Shown: positions 27,715 through 37,100 of the stretch, in pieces
Position numbering within the stretch: the stretch's first letter is position 1
Layout: each line of letters starts with the position of its first letter
Source of the DNA: Armatimonadota bacterium
GTDB lineage: Bacteria; Armatimonadota; UBA5829
NCBI GenBank assembly: GCA_029907315.1
Contig: JARYME010000008.1
Coordinates: forward strand, 1 to 50,678
Reading direction: 5' to 3'
DNA length: 50,678 nt
The notes under the pieces: model-generated
Told to the model about the DNA's origin: nothing
The model's input: the letters and a program-made list of their open reading frames with translations, nothing else
Database searches by the model: none
Position numbers and translations under genes: made by a program

Positions 27715-28776
27715 ATGCATCGAACCGTTGATTACGTCCAAGGTAAGGTACTGCTGATCGACCAAACTCGTCTGCCGCACGAGCTGGTTATCCTGGAACT
27801 TGAAACTCCTGAGGAAGTGGCTGATGCCATTAAGACTATGAAGGTTCGCGGCGCGCCCGCCATAGGAGTGGCAGCAGCTTTGGGCATTGCACTGGCAGCC
27901 AGAAGTGCACCTGCTCGCGACCTGCAGTCCGCCTCAGCCGAAGCTGAAGATCCTGAGGAAATTCTCCGTAGGGTTGAGCGAGCAGCACATGTTTTGAGAA
28001 ACACCCGTCCTACCGCAGTCAACCTGTTCTGGGGAATCGAGAGGATGCTGAAAGCGGCACGCGAGTGCGCGCGGAAGAAGCACGACGCCGCAAAAATCAA
28101 GGAAGTACTGGAACAGACGGCACGCGCGATGGTTGAAGAAGACGAACAAGTCTGCCGCAAGATCGGCGAACACGGAGCGAAACTAATGCCCGACTATGGG
28201 CATGTGCTTACTCACTGTAACGCCGGAGCACTGGCGTGCGTTGCTTACGGCACTGCACTTGGCGTGATCAGAGCTGCTGTGGAAGCGGGCAAACGGGTGC
28301 ACGTGTACGCGGATGAGACACGTCCCAGGCTGCAGGGAATGAAACTCACCGCTTTCGAACTTGTCCAGGATGGCATTCCGGTGACCGTAATCACCGACAA
28401 TATGGCCGGCTCGTTAATGCGGGCTGGACGCATAGACTGCGTCGTCGTAGGTGCTGATCGCATCGCTGCGAACGGCGATGTTGCCAACAAAATCGGCACT
28501 TACTCTGTTGCTGTGCTGGCGCATCACCACGGTATCCCCTTCTACGTGGCTGCACCCACCTCCACTATTGATTTCTCCCTTGCGTCTGGCGATGAAATTC
28601 CAATAGAGGAAAGACCTCACGACGAAGTAACCCACATTGATGGCAAGCGCATTTGCCCCGTCGGCGCGGATGTAATCAATCCCAGCTTCGATGTAACCCC
28701 CGCCTCCCTGGTGACAGCGATCATAACGGAGAAGGGTATAGCCTATCCTCCGTACAAACAGAGCTTGAGAGCCTGA
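27715..28776 (+). CDS. mtnA: Methylthioribose-1-phosphate isomerase
   Basis: 353 residues, eIF2B-alpha/MtnA family. It opens methylthioribose-1-phosphate to methylthioribulose-1-phosphate. Hallmarks: MKVRGAPAIGVAAA, RPTAVNLFW, the active Cys in LTHCNAGALAC and the catalytic Asp in VVVGADRIAANGDVANKIGT. The distinction from ribose-1,5-bisphosphate isomerase rests on the mtnP neighbour and on these motifs. The ribosome site is weak. None of the later mtnB/C/D genes lies in the window, so the fate of the product is open. Confidence 0.93.
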   Translation: MHRTVDYVQGKVLLIDQTRLPHELVILELETPEEVADAIKTMKVRGAPAIGVAAALGIALAARSAPARDLQSASAEAEDPEEILRRVERAAHVLRNTRPTAVNLFWGIERMLKAARECARKKHDAAKIKEVLEQTARAMVEEDEQVCRKIGEHGAKLMPDYGHVLTHCNAGALACVAYGTALGVIRAAVEAGKRVHVYADETRPRLQGMKLTAFELVQDGIPVTVITDNMAGSLMRAGRIDCVVVGADRIAANGDVANKIGTYSVAVLAHHHGIPFYVAAPTSTIDFSLASGDEIPIEERPHDEVTHIDGKRICPVGADVINPSFDVTPASLVTAIITEKGIAYPPYKQSLRA

Positions 28777-28877
28777 AATATTTCTACCATCCGACGCACG
28801 CATTCCAAAAAGAACGTCGAACTTTGAAGCTCAGTGAGACTGGCGTCGGTTGGGTGTGACCGCGTACGGAGGACCAA

Positions 28878-29402
28878 ATGATAAGCGAAGCTACACTCAA
28901 GCAGCTTATTCGAGACGTGCCAGACTTTCCTACTCCTGGTATCCTTTTCAGAGATATAACCCCTGTGCTGCAGAACCCTCAAGCTTTTCGGGAGGTGATT
29001 TGCTCGATTGTCGAGTGCGCGCGTCCTATGAAACCCGATGTGATTGTCGGTATAGAGTCTAGAGGGTTCATATTGGGCGCGCCGGCGGCGTTTGAGCTGG
29101 GAACGGGGTTTGTACCGGTGCGAAAAGCGGGTAAGCTGCCAGCGGAGACCGTTAAGGCGGAGTACGCCCTTGAATACGGCACGAGCGCGGTCGAGATGCA
29201 CAAAGACGCTATCGAACCGGGAATGCGCGCAGTGTTGATAGACGATCTGCTCGCAACTGGCGGCACGGCGCGCGCGGCGGCGCAGCTCGTGGAGGAAGTC
29301 GGCGGCATTGTAGCTGGTATCGTCTTCCTAATAGAGCTCACGGCTTTGAACGGGCGCAAGCAGCTCGAAGGCTACGACGTATGCACCATAGTAAAGTATT
29401 AG
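28878..29402 (+). CDS. apt: Adenine phosphoribosyltransferase
   Basis: 174 residues. It makes AMP from adenine and PRPP. Marks: DFPTPGILFRDITPVLQ, VGIESRGFILGAPAA, FVPVRKAGKLPAET and the PRPP loop AVLIDDLLATGGTARAA. GGAGG lies six bases before the ATG. It recycles the adenine released by MtnP, two genes upstream. The preceding 100-base gap holds complementary CCGACGC (28791-28797) and GCGTCGG (28843-28849), a possible long-loop stem. Confidence 0.95.
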   Translation: MISEATLKQLIRDVPDFPTPGILFRDITPVLQNPQAFREVICSIVECARPMKPDVIVGIESRGFILGAPAAFELGTGFVPVRKAGKLPAETVKAEYALEYGTSAVEMHKDAIEPGMRAVLIDDLLATGGTARAAAQLVEEVGGIVAGIVFLIELTALNGRKQLEGYDVCTIVKY

Positions 29403-29411
29403 GAACGACCG

Positions 29412-30719
29412 TTGTGCGGTATGGGACGCATGCTCAACCGTATTTTCAAGTTTGAAGAGCGCGGAACCACCATCAGAACCGAGGTAGTCGCCGGTCTGAC
29501 TACCTTCATGACGATGGCGTACATTATTTTCGTGAACCCCAACGTGCTTTCCGCACTCGGTATGCCGTTCGAAGCAACTGTAGCCGCGACCTGCATAGGA
29601 GCTGCGGTACCGACTTTGGCCATGGGCCTATACACGAACTACCCCTTCGCGCTTGCCGCAGGTATGGGAATGAACAGTGCTGTCGTCAGCTTCGCGCTTT
29701 CACGAGGCGTATCGTGGCAAACGGCGATGGGAGTGGTGGTGCTTGAGGGTCTTCTGATCTTCCTACTGGTGCTGGTAGGCTTAAGAGAAGCTGTCATGCG
29801 GGCCATTCCGATGAACCTCAAGAGGGCAATAGGTGTCGGTATAGGCCTGCTTATTGCACTGCTCGGTATGGAGAGCGCAGGTTGGATAACCCATCCTGAG
29901 AAAGGACCTATACTCACCTATGGCTCGCTCCACAGTACCAAGACTCTTATCGCCACCACCGGGGTTGTTATCACAGCGGTGCTGATGGCGTGGCGCGTGC
30001 GCGGAGCACTTCTTCTGGGGATCTTCGGGACTACTGCAATCGCGTTCTTGCTAGGTGAAGCGAAGGCCCCGAAGCACTGGCTGGGATTGCCGGACTTCTC
30101 AACATTCGGAAAGGCTGACATACTGAGTGCAGCGTCCCCGGCTTTCGCTGCTGCCGTGTTCTCATTCATGATGGTCGATTTCTTCGACACTATGGGCACG
30201 GTCATAGGAGTCGGCGAACAGGCAGGCTTCGTGCGACCGGATGGACATATGCCCTACCTGAGGCGCGTGCTCTTAGTTGACTCGCTGGCAGCCGCATGGG
30301 GGGCGTTTTGCGGAGCCAGTTCGACTACGACCTACATCGAAAGCGCGGCTGGCGTCGGCGAGGGGGGCAGAACTGGCCTTACCAGTGTGGTGGTTGCGAT
30401 TTTGTTCCTCTTGGCATTGTTTTTCGCACCGGTTGTCGGGATGGTTCCAGCAATCGCAACAGCGCCTGTGCTCATAATAGTCGGGTTCCTATTGATGTCG
30501 CTCGTGAGGGAAATATCGTTCGACGACTTTGAAGAGGCTTTCCCCGCGTTTCTGACAATGATAGTGATGCCGCTGACGCTTTCCATCTCTCACGGGATCG
30601 GCTACGGCTTCATCGCTTACACTCTGATCAAACTTCTGCGCGGCAAACTGCGGCAAATACACCCCATTATGGCTGCGATAGCGGTCGTTTTCGCGATAAC
30701 ATTTGCCATTCAGGGCTAG
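29412..30719 (+). CDS. NCS2/AzgA-family purine permease
   Basis: 435 residues with about 12-14 hydrophobic segments. The N-terminal FEERGTTIRTEVVAGLTTFMTMAYIIFVNP is characteristic of the AzgA/PbuG (adenine, guanine, hypoxanthine) branch, as is MMVDFFDTMGTVIGVG in the middle and GASSTTTYIESAAGV. It imports purines by proton symport in the inner membrane. Start unclear: TTG 29412 has AGGA seven bases upstream, ATG 29421 and ATG 29430 are in frame. Its place after apt fits adenine uptake and salvage. Confidence 0.9.
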   Translation: MCGMGRMLNRIFKFEERGTTIRTEVVAGLTTFMTMAYIIFVNPNVLSALGMPFEATVAATCIGAAVPTLAMGLYTNYPFALAAGMGMNSAVVSFALSRGVSWQTAMGVVVLEGLLIFLLVLVGLREAVMRAIPMNLKRAIGVGIGLLIALLGMESAGWITHPEKGPILTYGSLHSTKTLIATTGVVITAVLMAWRVRGALLLGIFGTTAIAFLLGEAKAPKHWLGLPDFSTFGKADILSAASPAFAAAVFSFMMVDFFDTMGTVIGVGEQAGFVRPDGHMPYLRRVLLVDSLAAAWGAFCGASSTTTYIESAAGVGEGGRTGLTSVVVAILFLLALFFAPVVGMVPAIATAPVLIIVGFLLMSLVREISFDDFEEAFPAFLTMIVMPLTLSISHGIGYGFIAYTLIKLLRGKLRQIHPIMAAIAVVFAITFAIQG

Positions 30720-30761
30720 CGAACGCTTCGAGAAACTAAGTCTTTCGAACGGAAAAAGCCT

Positions 30762-30790
30762 TTGACATTCAGAGCCTTCATGCAGATAAT
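30762..30790 (+). promoter_or_regulatory. Promoter of the AbrB-efflux operon
   Basis: TTGACA (30762-30767), a 17-base spacer and GATAAT (30785-30790, 5 of 6). The start is expected near 30797, giving a leader of about 47 bases that contains the ATGAC-AA-GTCAT palindrome. Confidence 0.75.
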
Positions 30791-30805
30791 ATTAGTGTGA
30801 TTTGC

Positions 30806-30817
30806 ATGACAAGTCAT
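30806..30817 (+). promoter_or_regulatory. Palindrome ATGAC-AA-GTCAT, possible operator
   Basis: A perfect 5-base inverted repeat with a 2-base centre, flanked by looser symmetry (TTTG on the left, CAAA on the right). It sits about ten bases downstream of the predicted transcription start and just before the gene for a dimeric AbrB-type regulator, where an autoregulatory or efflux-regulatory operator is expected. Confidence 0.45.
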
Positions 30818-30843
30818 ATCAAAGCCCGGGGAGATGTTTGACC

Positions 30844-31110
30844 ATGAAAGATCAAGCCACACTTGAGCACAATTTCTTCGGCGCTGCAACCGTAGGTGAT
30901 CGCGGTCAGGTCGTCATACCTGCCGAAGCCAGAAAGAAACTGGGCATAAACCCGGGGGACAAATTGCTGGTTTTGGGACACCCAATGGGTGCCGGGCTGG
31001 TTCTGTGCAAGATAGACAAGGCACGCGACTTACTTGCTTTCCTGACGGAAAGCCTAAAGACGCTGGAACGCGCTGTAATGGAGGCTGGCGCCGATGCTGA
31101 GGCGCCCTAG
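30844..31110 (+). CDS. AbrB/SpoVT-type swapped-hairpin regulator
   Basis: 88 residues. Residues about 10-55 form a SpoVT/AbrB domain: AATVGDRGQVVIPAEARKKLGINPGDKLLVLG, a beta-barrel dimer that binds DNA in members of the family. The C-terminal helix (ARDLLAFLTESLKTLERAVMEAG) is a likely oligomerisation element. The ATG at 30844 is preceded by GGGGAGA. It heads the TolC-membrane fusion-RND operon and probably regulates it, perhaps through the palindrome upstream of its own start. It is not paired with a toxin gene, so an antitoxin role is unlikely. Confidence 0.85.
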   Translation: MKDQATLEHNFFGAATVGDRGQVVIPAEARKKLGINPGDKLLVLGHPMGAGLVLCKIDKARDLLAFLTESLKTLERAVMEAGADAEAP

Positions 31111-31164
31111 AATCACTTTGGCGTATTATTCGTTTCAACGAGAAACGCCGCGGAGGTGGCACAT

Positions 31165-32508
31165 TTGAGGTTCCTTGTAATAGTCTTTACCGCAACAGTG
31201 TTGTGTGCGGCTTGCGTTCAGGCTCAGGATGCGGCTCCTGCTGTGCAGGAAAAACTTACACTTGACCGAGCCTTGGAAATAGCCTTTCAGCGGAATCCAG
31301 ATTTGCGATCGGCGGTTGCACAGCTAGAAAAGTCCAAGGGCGGTTTGAGAGAAGCGCGAGCCAATTTCAATCCCAAATTCACCGCCGAAGTAACGCACCT
31401 CCGCCAAGGTCCGCAGGTGAGCTTTGTCGTCCCTGGGGGACCGCGCGTGAACATAATTCAAGAACACAACACGACTGCGGTCGTCAGCTTCCTCCTGCCC
31501 ATCGATGTATCGAAAAAACTCTCTTACGTTTCGGACATAGCAAAGTATCAATTTCAACTAGACTATCTATCTCTTCTTGCGGCATCGCAAAAGCTTATTT
31601 ACGATGTGAAGAATGCTTACTACGATTTATTGCGAGCGCAGGCTCAGAAGGAGGTTGCGCGTAAAGCAGTCGAAGCTGCAAAGGCTCGCCTCAAAGACGC
31701 CAACGCCCGTTATTCAGCAGGCACTGCGCCGAAGTTTGATGTTATGCGCGCCGAAGTCGACGTAGCTAATTTCAATCAACAGTTGATTCGTGCTCAATCG
31801 AGAGTTGCGATGGCGCGGGCCGCATTCAATAAGGTCTTGGGATTGGACGTAAATGCTCCTACGGAAGTTGCCCCGATAGATGTGCCCGCAGACCAATCGC
31901 AGCCGAGTCCTGACTTCGACCAAGCGCTTGAGGAAGCCTACTCGAAGCGCCCCGAGATCAAGACAGGCGAGACGGCGTTTGAGCTTGCCAAGAAGAACGT
32001 AAAACTGCAGCGCACCGGCATTTTGCCCACACTCGCAGCCACCGCGAACTACAACTACAACTTCCGAGTTTCGGGGTTCAGTACGTCGAACGAATCGTGG
32101 ACGGCTCTCTTGAATTTGAGCGTGCCGATATGGGACGGCGGCGTCACCAAGGCGAAAGTAGACCAGGCCAACGCCGATGTAGAGAAGTCGGCACAGACGC
32201 TCCAAAACATAAAACTCGCGGTAGCGCTGGACGTCAAGAACGCTACTCTGGCGCTGAACGACGCCTTGAAGAGAATGGCTACAGCGGAACAAAACGTGAA
32301 GCTGGCAGAAGAGGCTCTCCGCCTAGCGAACGTCAGATACAATGCCGGAGTGTCGACAATGGTTGAACTGAGCGATGCAGAACTGGCATTGACGCAGGCT
32401 CGTACAGAATACGTCAACGCTCGGTACGATTACGCGGCAGCAGTTGCGGCACTGGAGAAGGCTACCGGAAATCAGCCCGAGCTGGCTAAGCTCCGTCTGC
32501 TCGAGTAG
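31165..32508 (+). CDS. TolC-family outer membrane efflux protein
   Basis: 447 residues with a signal peptide (hydrophobic FLVIVFTATVLCAACVQA then AQD). Two repeats of the OEP coiled-coil/beta-barrel unit are visible: LTLDRALEIAFQRNPDLRSA...; PDFDQALEEAYSKRPEIKTGE...; the inner helices (KNAYYDLLRAQAQKEVARKAVEAAKARL and LANVRYNAGVSTMVELSDAELAL) are typical of TolC. It forms the outer membrane exit duct for the pump encoded downstream. The start is TTG 31165, eight bases after GGAGG (31152-31156); a GTG at 31156 overlaps that site and is less likely. Confidence 0.9.
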   Translation: MRFLVIVFTATVLCAACVQAQDAAPAVQEKLTLDRALEIAFQRNPDLRSAVAQLEKSKGGLREARANFNPKFTAEVTHLRQGPQVSFVVPGGPRVNIIQEHNTTAVVSFLLPIDVSKKLSYVSDIAKYQFQLDYLSLLAASQKLIYDVKNAYYDLLRAQAQKEVARKAVEAAKARLKDANARYSAGTAPKFDVMRAEVDVANFNQQLIRAQSRVAMARAAFNKVLGLDVNAPTEVAPIDVPADQSQPSPDFDQALEEAYSKRPEIKTGETAFELAKKNVKLQRTGILPTLAATANYNYNFRVSGFSTSNESWTALLNLSVPIWDGGVTKAKVDQANADVEKSAQTLQNIKLAVALDVKNATLALNDALKRMATAEQNVKLAEEALRLANVRYNAGVSTMVELSDAELALTQARTEYVNARYDYAAAVAALEKATGNQPELAKLRLLE

Positions 32509-32573
32509 GCAAGCTGCCGAGCAGTTGATGATGAAATGTGGACAAACCGACATTTGCCCGAGGAGGTCTGCCG

Positions 32574-34067
32574 TTGAGACAGAAGATTACAGCGATTTTG
32601 CTAATCATACTGGTGCTCGTGGGGCTGTGGGTTGCGAGCGCGATTAGAAAGCCTAAGGCTCCCCCACCCACTACGCAGCAGATATGGAAGAAAGAAGGGG
32701 TTCCGGTTGAAATCGCCCGCGTTATCCTTGGCGATATGGAGAAGACCGTGGAAGTAACGGGCGATATCAATGCTCTGACAAAGGCAACCCTTTCCGCAAA
32801 AATCCCTGGAAGAATAGCCCAGGTGTATGTGCGTGAGGGAGACCGCGTGTCGGCTGGAATGGTTATCGCCGTGCTTGACCAGCAAGACGCGCTGGCCAAC
32901 CTCAGGCAAGCTCAAGCGGCCCTCGACGCCGCACGCACCAGACTTTCACAGGCGATCACCAATGCCAAAGTGACCAAGATACAGACTGATGCGGCTATCG
33001 AACAAGCAAAGGCTGCTTTGGATGCTGCTGAAGCAAGACTTGCTGTCGTCAAGAAACCTGCTCGTAGCCAGGAAGAACTCGTGGCTATGAATAATGTGGC
33101 ATCGGCAAAAGCCAACCTCGACAACGCCAAAGCCAATTTCGAGCGCCACGAAAAACTCCTGAAGGAAGGGGCGATTCCCCAGTCGGCATACGATGCAGCC
33201 AAGGCGCAGTATCTGGTTGCCCAGGCTCAGTATAAGTCTGCTCGTGAACAGCTCTCGCTCGTTCAGGAAGGTGGCAGGAAGGAAGACATTAGGCAAGCCG
33301 AGGCTCAGGTGGCTGCGGCGCGAGAACAACTTCGAACTGCTAAGGCAAACGCTGCCCAGAATCTGGTTCGCGAGGAAGATGTCAGGCAGGCGAGAGCTGC
33401 CGTACGGCAGGCTGAAGCAGCGCTTGCGCTTGCCAAGCAACAACTTTCGTATACATACGTCAAATCGCCGATAGACGGTGAACTCGCGTCGCGGCTGGCT
33501 GATCCTGGCCAAGTGGTGGCTGCCGGCCAGCCAATCGCAGAAGTTGTGAACCTGGCTTCTGTATACTTTAAAGGCAGCATTTCGGAGATGGAGCTGGCCG
33601 GGATTCGCAAGGGACAGTCAGTAAACGTGAGGATCGACGCGCTACCCGGTCGAGTGTTCAAGGGTACCGTAGACGAGATATTCCCGGCTGCGTCGCCGCA
33701 GAGCCGCAGTTTTCCCGTGCGCATTCGTATTGACAGAACCAATATGCTTATCAAGCCGGGGATGTTTGCTCGCGGCAGCATAATAACGGCTGTCGATCGG
33801 AACGTTACGCTGGTTCCAAAAGATGCCGTGGAAGACCGCCGCGGTGCCAGGATGGTGTTCGTGCTTAAGCCCGACAAGACTGTGCGGCGCCAAGACATTC
33901 TCGTTGTGCAGGAAAACCGGGAGTATGTAGAGGTGGCTCCAACTCCCGGATTGAAACCGGGGGATATGGTAGTCACCCGCGGACGCCAGAATCTGCAGGA
34001 CGGTTCCTTGGTGAAAGTCGTCAACCATCGTTCCGAAGCTTCTGCCAAAACTTCTGTCGTGAGGTGA
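32574..34067 (+). CDS. RND efflux periplasmic adaptor (membrane fusion protein)
   Basis: 497 residues, longer than the usual ~380. One N-terminal transmembrane helix (ITAILLIILVLVGLWVASAI), a split lipoyl domain (ATLSAKIPGRIAQVYVREGDRVSAGMVIAVLD ... LSYTYVKSPIDGELASRLADPGQVVAAGQPIAEV) and between them an unusually long alpha-hairpin of about 190 residues that contains two Ala/Gln/Lys-rich arms. A beta-barrel and membrane-proximal domain follow. It bridges the TolC-like duct and the RND pump. TTG 32574 follows AGGAGG (32561-32566) by seven bases and is taken as the start. The frame is open for another 12 codons. Confidence 0.9.
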   Translation: MRQKITAILLIILVLVGLWVASAIRKPKAPPPTTQQIWKKEGVPVEIARVILGDMEKTVEVTGDINALTKATLSAKIPGRIAQVYVREGDRVSAGMVIAVLDQQDALANLRQAQAALDAARTRLSQAITNAKVTKIQTDAAIEQAKAALDAAEARLAVVKKPARSQEELVAMNNVASAKANLDNAKANFERHEKLLKEGAIPQSAYDAAKAQYLVAQAQYKSAREQLSLVQEGGRKEDIRQAEAQVAAAREQLRTAKANAAQNLVREEDVRQARAAVRQAEAALALAKQQLSYTYVKSPIDGELASRLADPGQVVAAGQPIAEVVNLASVYFKGSISEMELAGIRKGQSVNVRIDALPGRVFKGTVDEIFPAASPQSRSFPVRIRIDRTNMLIKPGMFARGSIITAVDRNVTLVPKDAVEDRRGARMVFVLKPDKTVRRQDILVVQENREYVEVAPTPGLKPGDMVVTRGRQNLQDGSLVKVVNHRSEASAKTSVVR

Positions 34068-34122
34068 GAGCAGCAAGCTCCAGCAATCGATGATCGAGAA
34101 TCGTTAACTCGGAGTAAACCCT

Positions 34123-37100
34123 ATGTGGCTAACCGACGTATCCATACGCCGACCTATATTCATTGTCATGTTCGTGCTCGCGCTGGTTGTTCTCGGCTGG
34201 CAGTCACGCTCGAGGATGCCGGCGGAACTTACCCCTAACATCGAGCTCCCCTACGTGACGGTCGTGACCGTATACCCTGGAGCCGGGCCCAACGAAGTCG
34301 AAACCACGGTTACCGAACCCATCGAGAAAGCCGTTATGTCCATCGGAGGAGTTCGCAACGTTACGTCTTCCTCACAAGAAGGACTCTCGACGGTACTCAT
34401 CGAGTTTGAGCTCGGAACAGATGCTGATGCCGCAGCTGCAGACGTGCGCGACAAGGTCGGCTCCGTTCAGGGAAGCCTTCCTGAGGACGCAGAGGATCCT
34501 AAAGTGATGAAGTTGGACGTCGGCTCGCAGCCGATTATGCTGATCGGCATGTACGGGTCGATGTCGCCGCGGGAGATGCGCATTCTTGCCGATGACGTTA
34601 TAACCGACCGGCTCGCCAAGGTCCGCGGCGTGGGAGCGGTGAACGTTATCGGCGGTGAAGAGCGAGAAATCAACGTTGCCGTAGACAAAGACCGCCTCCA
34701 GGCTTACGGCATCCCCATTACGGCGGTGGTGCAAGCAATCAAAGCGGCCAACCTCAACATACCGGCCGGCTCCATAAAGGAGGGGGCAAGGGACTACTCA
34801 GTCAGAACCGTCGGCGAATTTCAGACTGCGGAGGAAATCGCCAATCTTCGTCTGTATATCCCGGGCAAGGGAGGCGCACCGGGAACAACTATTCGCCTCG
34901 GAGATATTGCCACTGTAAGAGACACTGTTGCTGAGCCGAAGCAGATCAGCAGACTGAACGGCAAGCCCAGCGTAACCATCAGCGTTCAAAAGCAGACAGG
35001 CGCGAACACTGTAGAGGTCGCCAAAGGCGTAAAGAGAGAGCTGAAAGCCCTCAAATCGATACTCCCACGGGGAGTGAAACTGGTTGTTGCGCGTGATGAC
35101 TCCCAATTCGTCGAATACTCACTGCACGACGTAAATAAGAGCTTGACCGAAGGCATTCTGCTCGTAGTCGCAATTGTATTTCTTTTCCTACATACCGTAA
35201 GAGCGACTTTCATAGTTGCCATCGCAATTCCCACTTCAATAATGGCAACCTACATTCCGATAAGCGCGTTCGGGTTCACATTGAACAACATGACCCTGTT
35301 GGCTCTTTCCTTGGTGGTCGGAATCCTTGTCGACGACTCGATTGTAGTTCTCGAAAACATAGAACGCCACTTGAGAATGCGCAAGCACCCCAGGCAAGCT
35401 GCCCTGGACGGACGGTCCGAAATAGGTCTTGCTGCAATCACGATTACGTTCGTGGACATAGTCGTGTTTGTGCCGATTGCATTTATGGGCGGCATTGTTG
35501 GACAGTTCTTCCGCCAGTTCGGTATAACCGTCGCCACTGCAACCGCGTTTTCACTGTTGATGTCCTTCACGCTAACCCCAATGCTCGCTTCGAGGTGGAT
35601 GAAGAGCGCAGATGAGGAAGAACGCGACCAGCAAGCGCTCAGGGAACGCCTGGAAAACGGAACTGCCACCCTGAAGGACAAGGTGGACGCGTTTATCGGA
35701 CGCGTATTCGGTGCGGTCGAGCGCTTCCTGAGAGCGCTTGATAGGCGATATCGCGGTGTTCTGCAGTGGGCGCTGCACAACCGCTTCCTGACGGTTGTTA
35801 TCGGATTCGTATCGCTTCTCGTTGTCGTCGCTATGACGATGCCGCTGCCTGGTGCGGGCGCGGGTCCCGCAGCGGCAAAGATGATGATGCCTAGGGTGAT
35901 TGTCGCTTTATTGGCTTTGGCGCTCAGCGCTGCGGCGATGAAAATCGATGCTCGGAGCAAAGGAATCGCGCTGGGGTTCGGCATCGTGATGGCAATAATC
36001 GCGCTGACCGTCTACTTACCCTTCGGCTTCAGCATGTTCCCCGAAGTAGACCGCGGAGTATTCCAGATATCGGTCCGCACGCCTCCAGGGACGTCCTTGA
36101 AGGCAACCGATGAGGTCGTCAGAAAGATTGAGCGGGTCTTGGAGCACGTACCCGAGCTCAAAGGAGGGTTCTACTCCAGCGTTGTCGGTGCCTCCAGTAC
36201 GTCCATCTTTGGCGGCGACTCAGGTTCCGAATACGCCACCATCGAAGCCCAGTGTGTGGACAAATCTCTCCGAAAACGCAGCATCCAAGAGATAGCAGAC
36301 TCGGTGGCTGCGCAAATGGCTTCGATACCCGGTGCTGCGCTTATCAGCACATCGGTTTCGAGCGGCATGGGCGGTGGCGCGCGCCAAGGCATTCAAAAAG
36401 AAGTCCAGGGGCAGAGAATGAGCGATATCATCGAGGAGGCAAACAGAGTAGCCGCGGTGATGCGCCGTCTGCCTGGAGCGGTTGACGTCGACATCTCCTA
36501 CAAAGAAAGCAAGCCGGAACGAAGAATAATCGTGGACAAGCTGCGCGCGGCACAGTTTAATCTTACCGTCGCTCAGGTCGCGGCCGCAGTTCGAACGGCA
36601 ATAGACGGTAACGACAGCGCCAAACTTCGGGAGGAAGGCACCGAGTACCCTATTCGAGTTCAGTTTGCTCGTCCCTATCGCGACAAGGCGTCTGATATTA
36701 AGGACATCATCGTGGGATCTGTCGACGGTTCCCCGATCTATCTAAAGGACGTCGCGGACGTAAGATACGACCTTGCACCCACCAAGATCGACCGGAAGAA
36801 CCGCCAGCGTGTGGTCTATGTCACAGCAAACATTGCCTCCGGCGCCCACATGGGTAACGTCAGCAGGCAGGTCGACAGCGCGCTCAAGAAAATCGAACAT
36901 GTCCCAGGCACGACAATAGGCACCGGCGGCTTTGAGCAAATCATGTACGAAAGCTTCGGATACATGTTCTCGGCGCTGTTCCTGGCTATAGCTTTGGTCT
37001 ATATGCTGATGGGAGCGCTCTTCGAGTCTTTCCTAACACCGTTCGTAATCATGTTCAGCTTGCCCCAGGCGATGGTCGGCGCTCTGTTGGCTTTGCTTAT

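Noticed and set aside
30844-31110. AbrB-type protein as an antitoxin
   Set aside because: No toxin gene (PIN, MazF or other) is adjacent; the following genes are an efflux system.
33305-34048. Long minus-strand frames within the adaptor and RND pump genes (also 35250-35984)
   Set aside because: Serine/threonine/arginine-rich antisense translations of conserved genes; no independent support.
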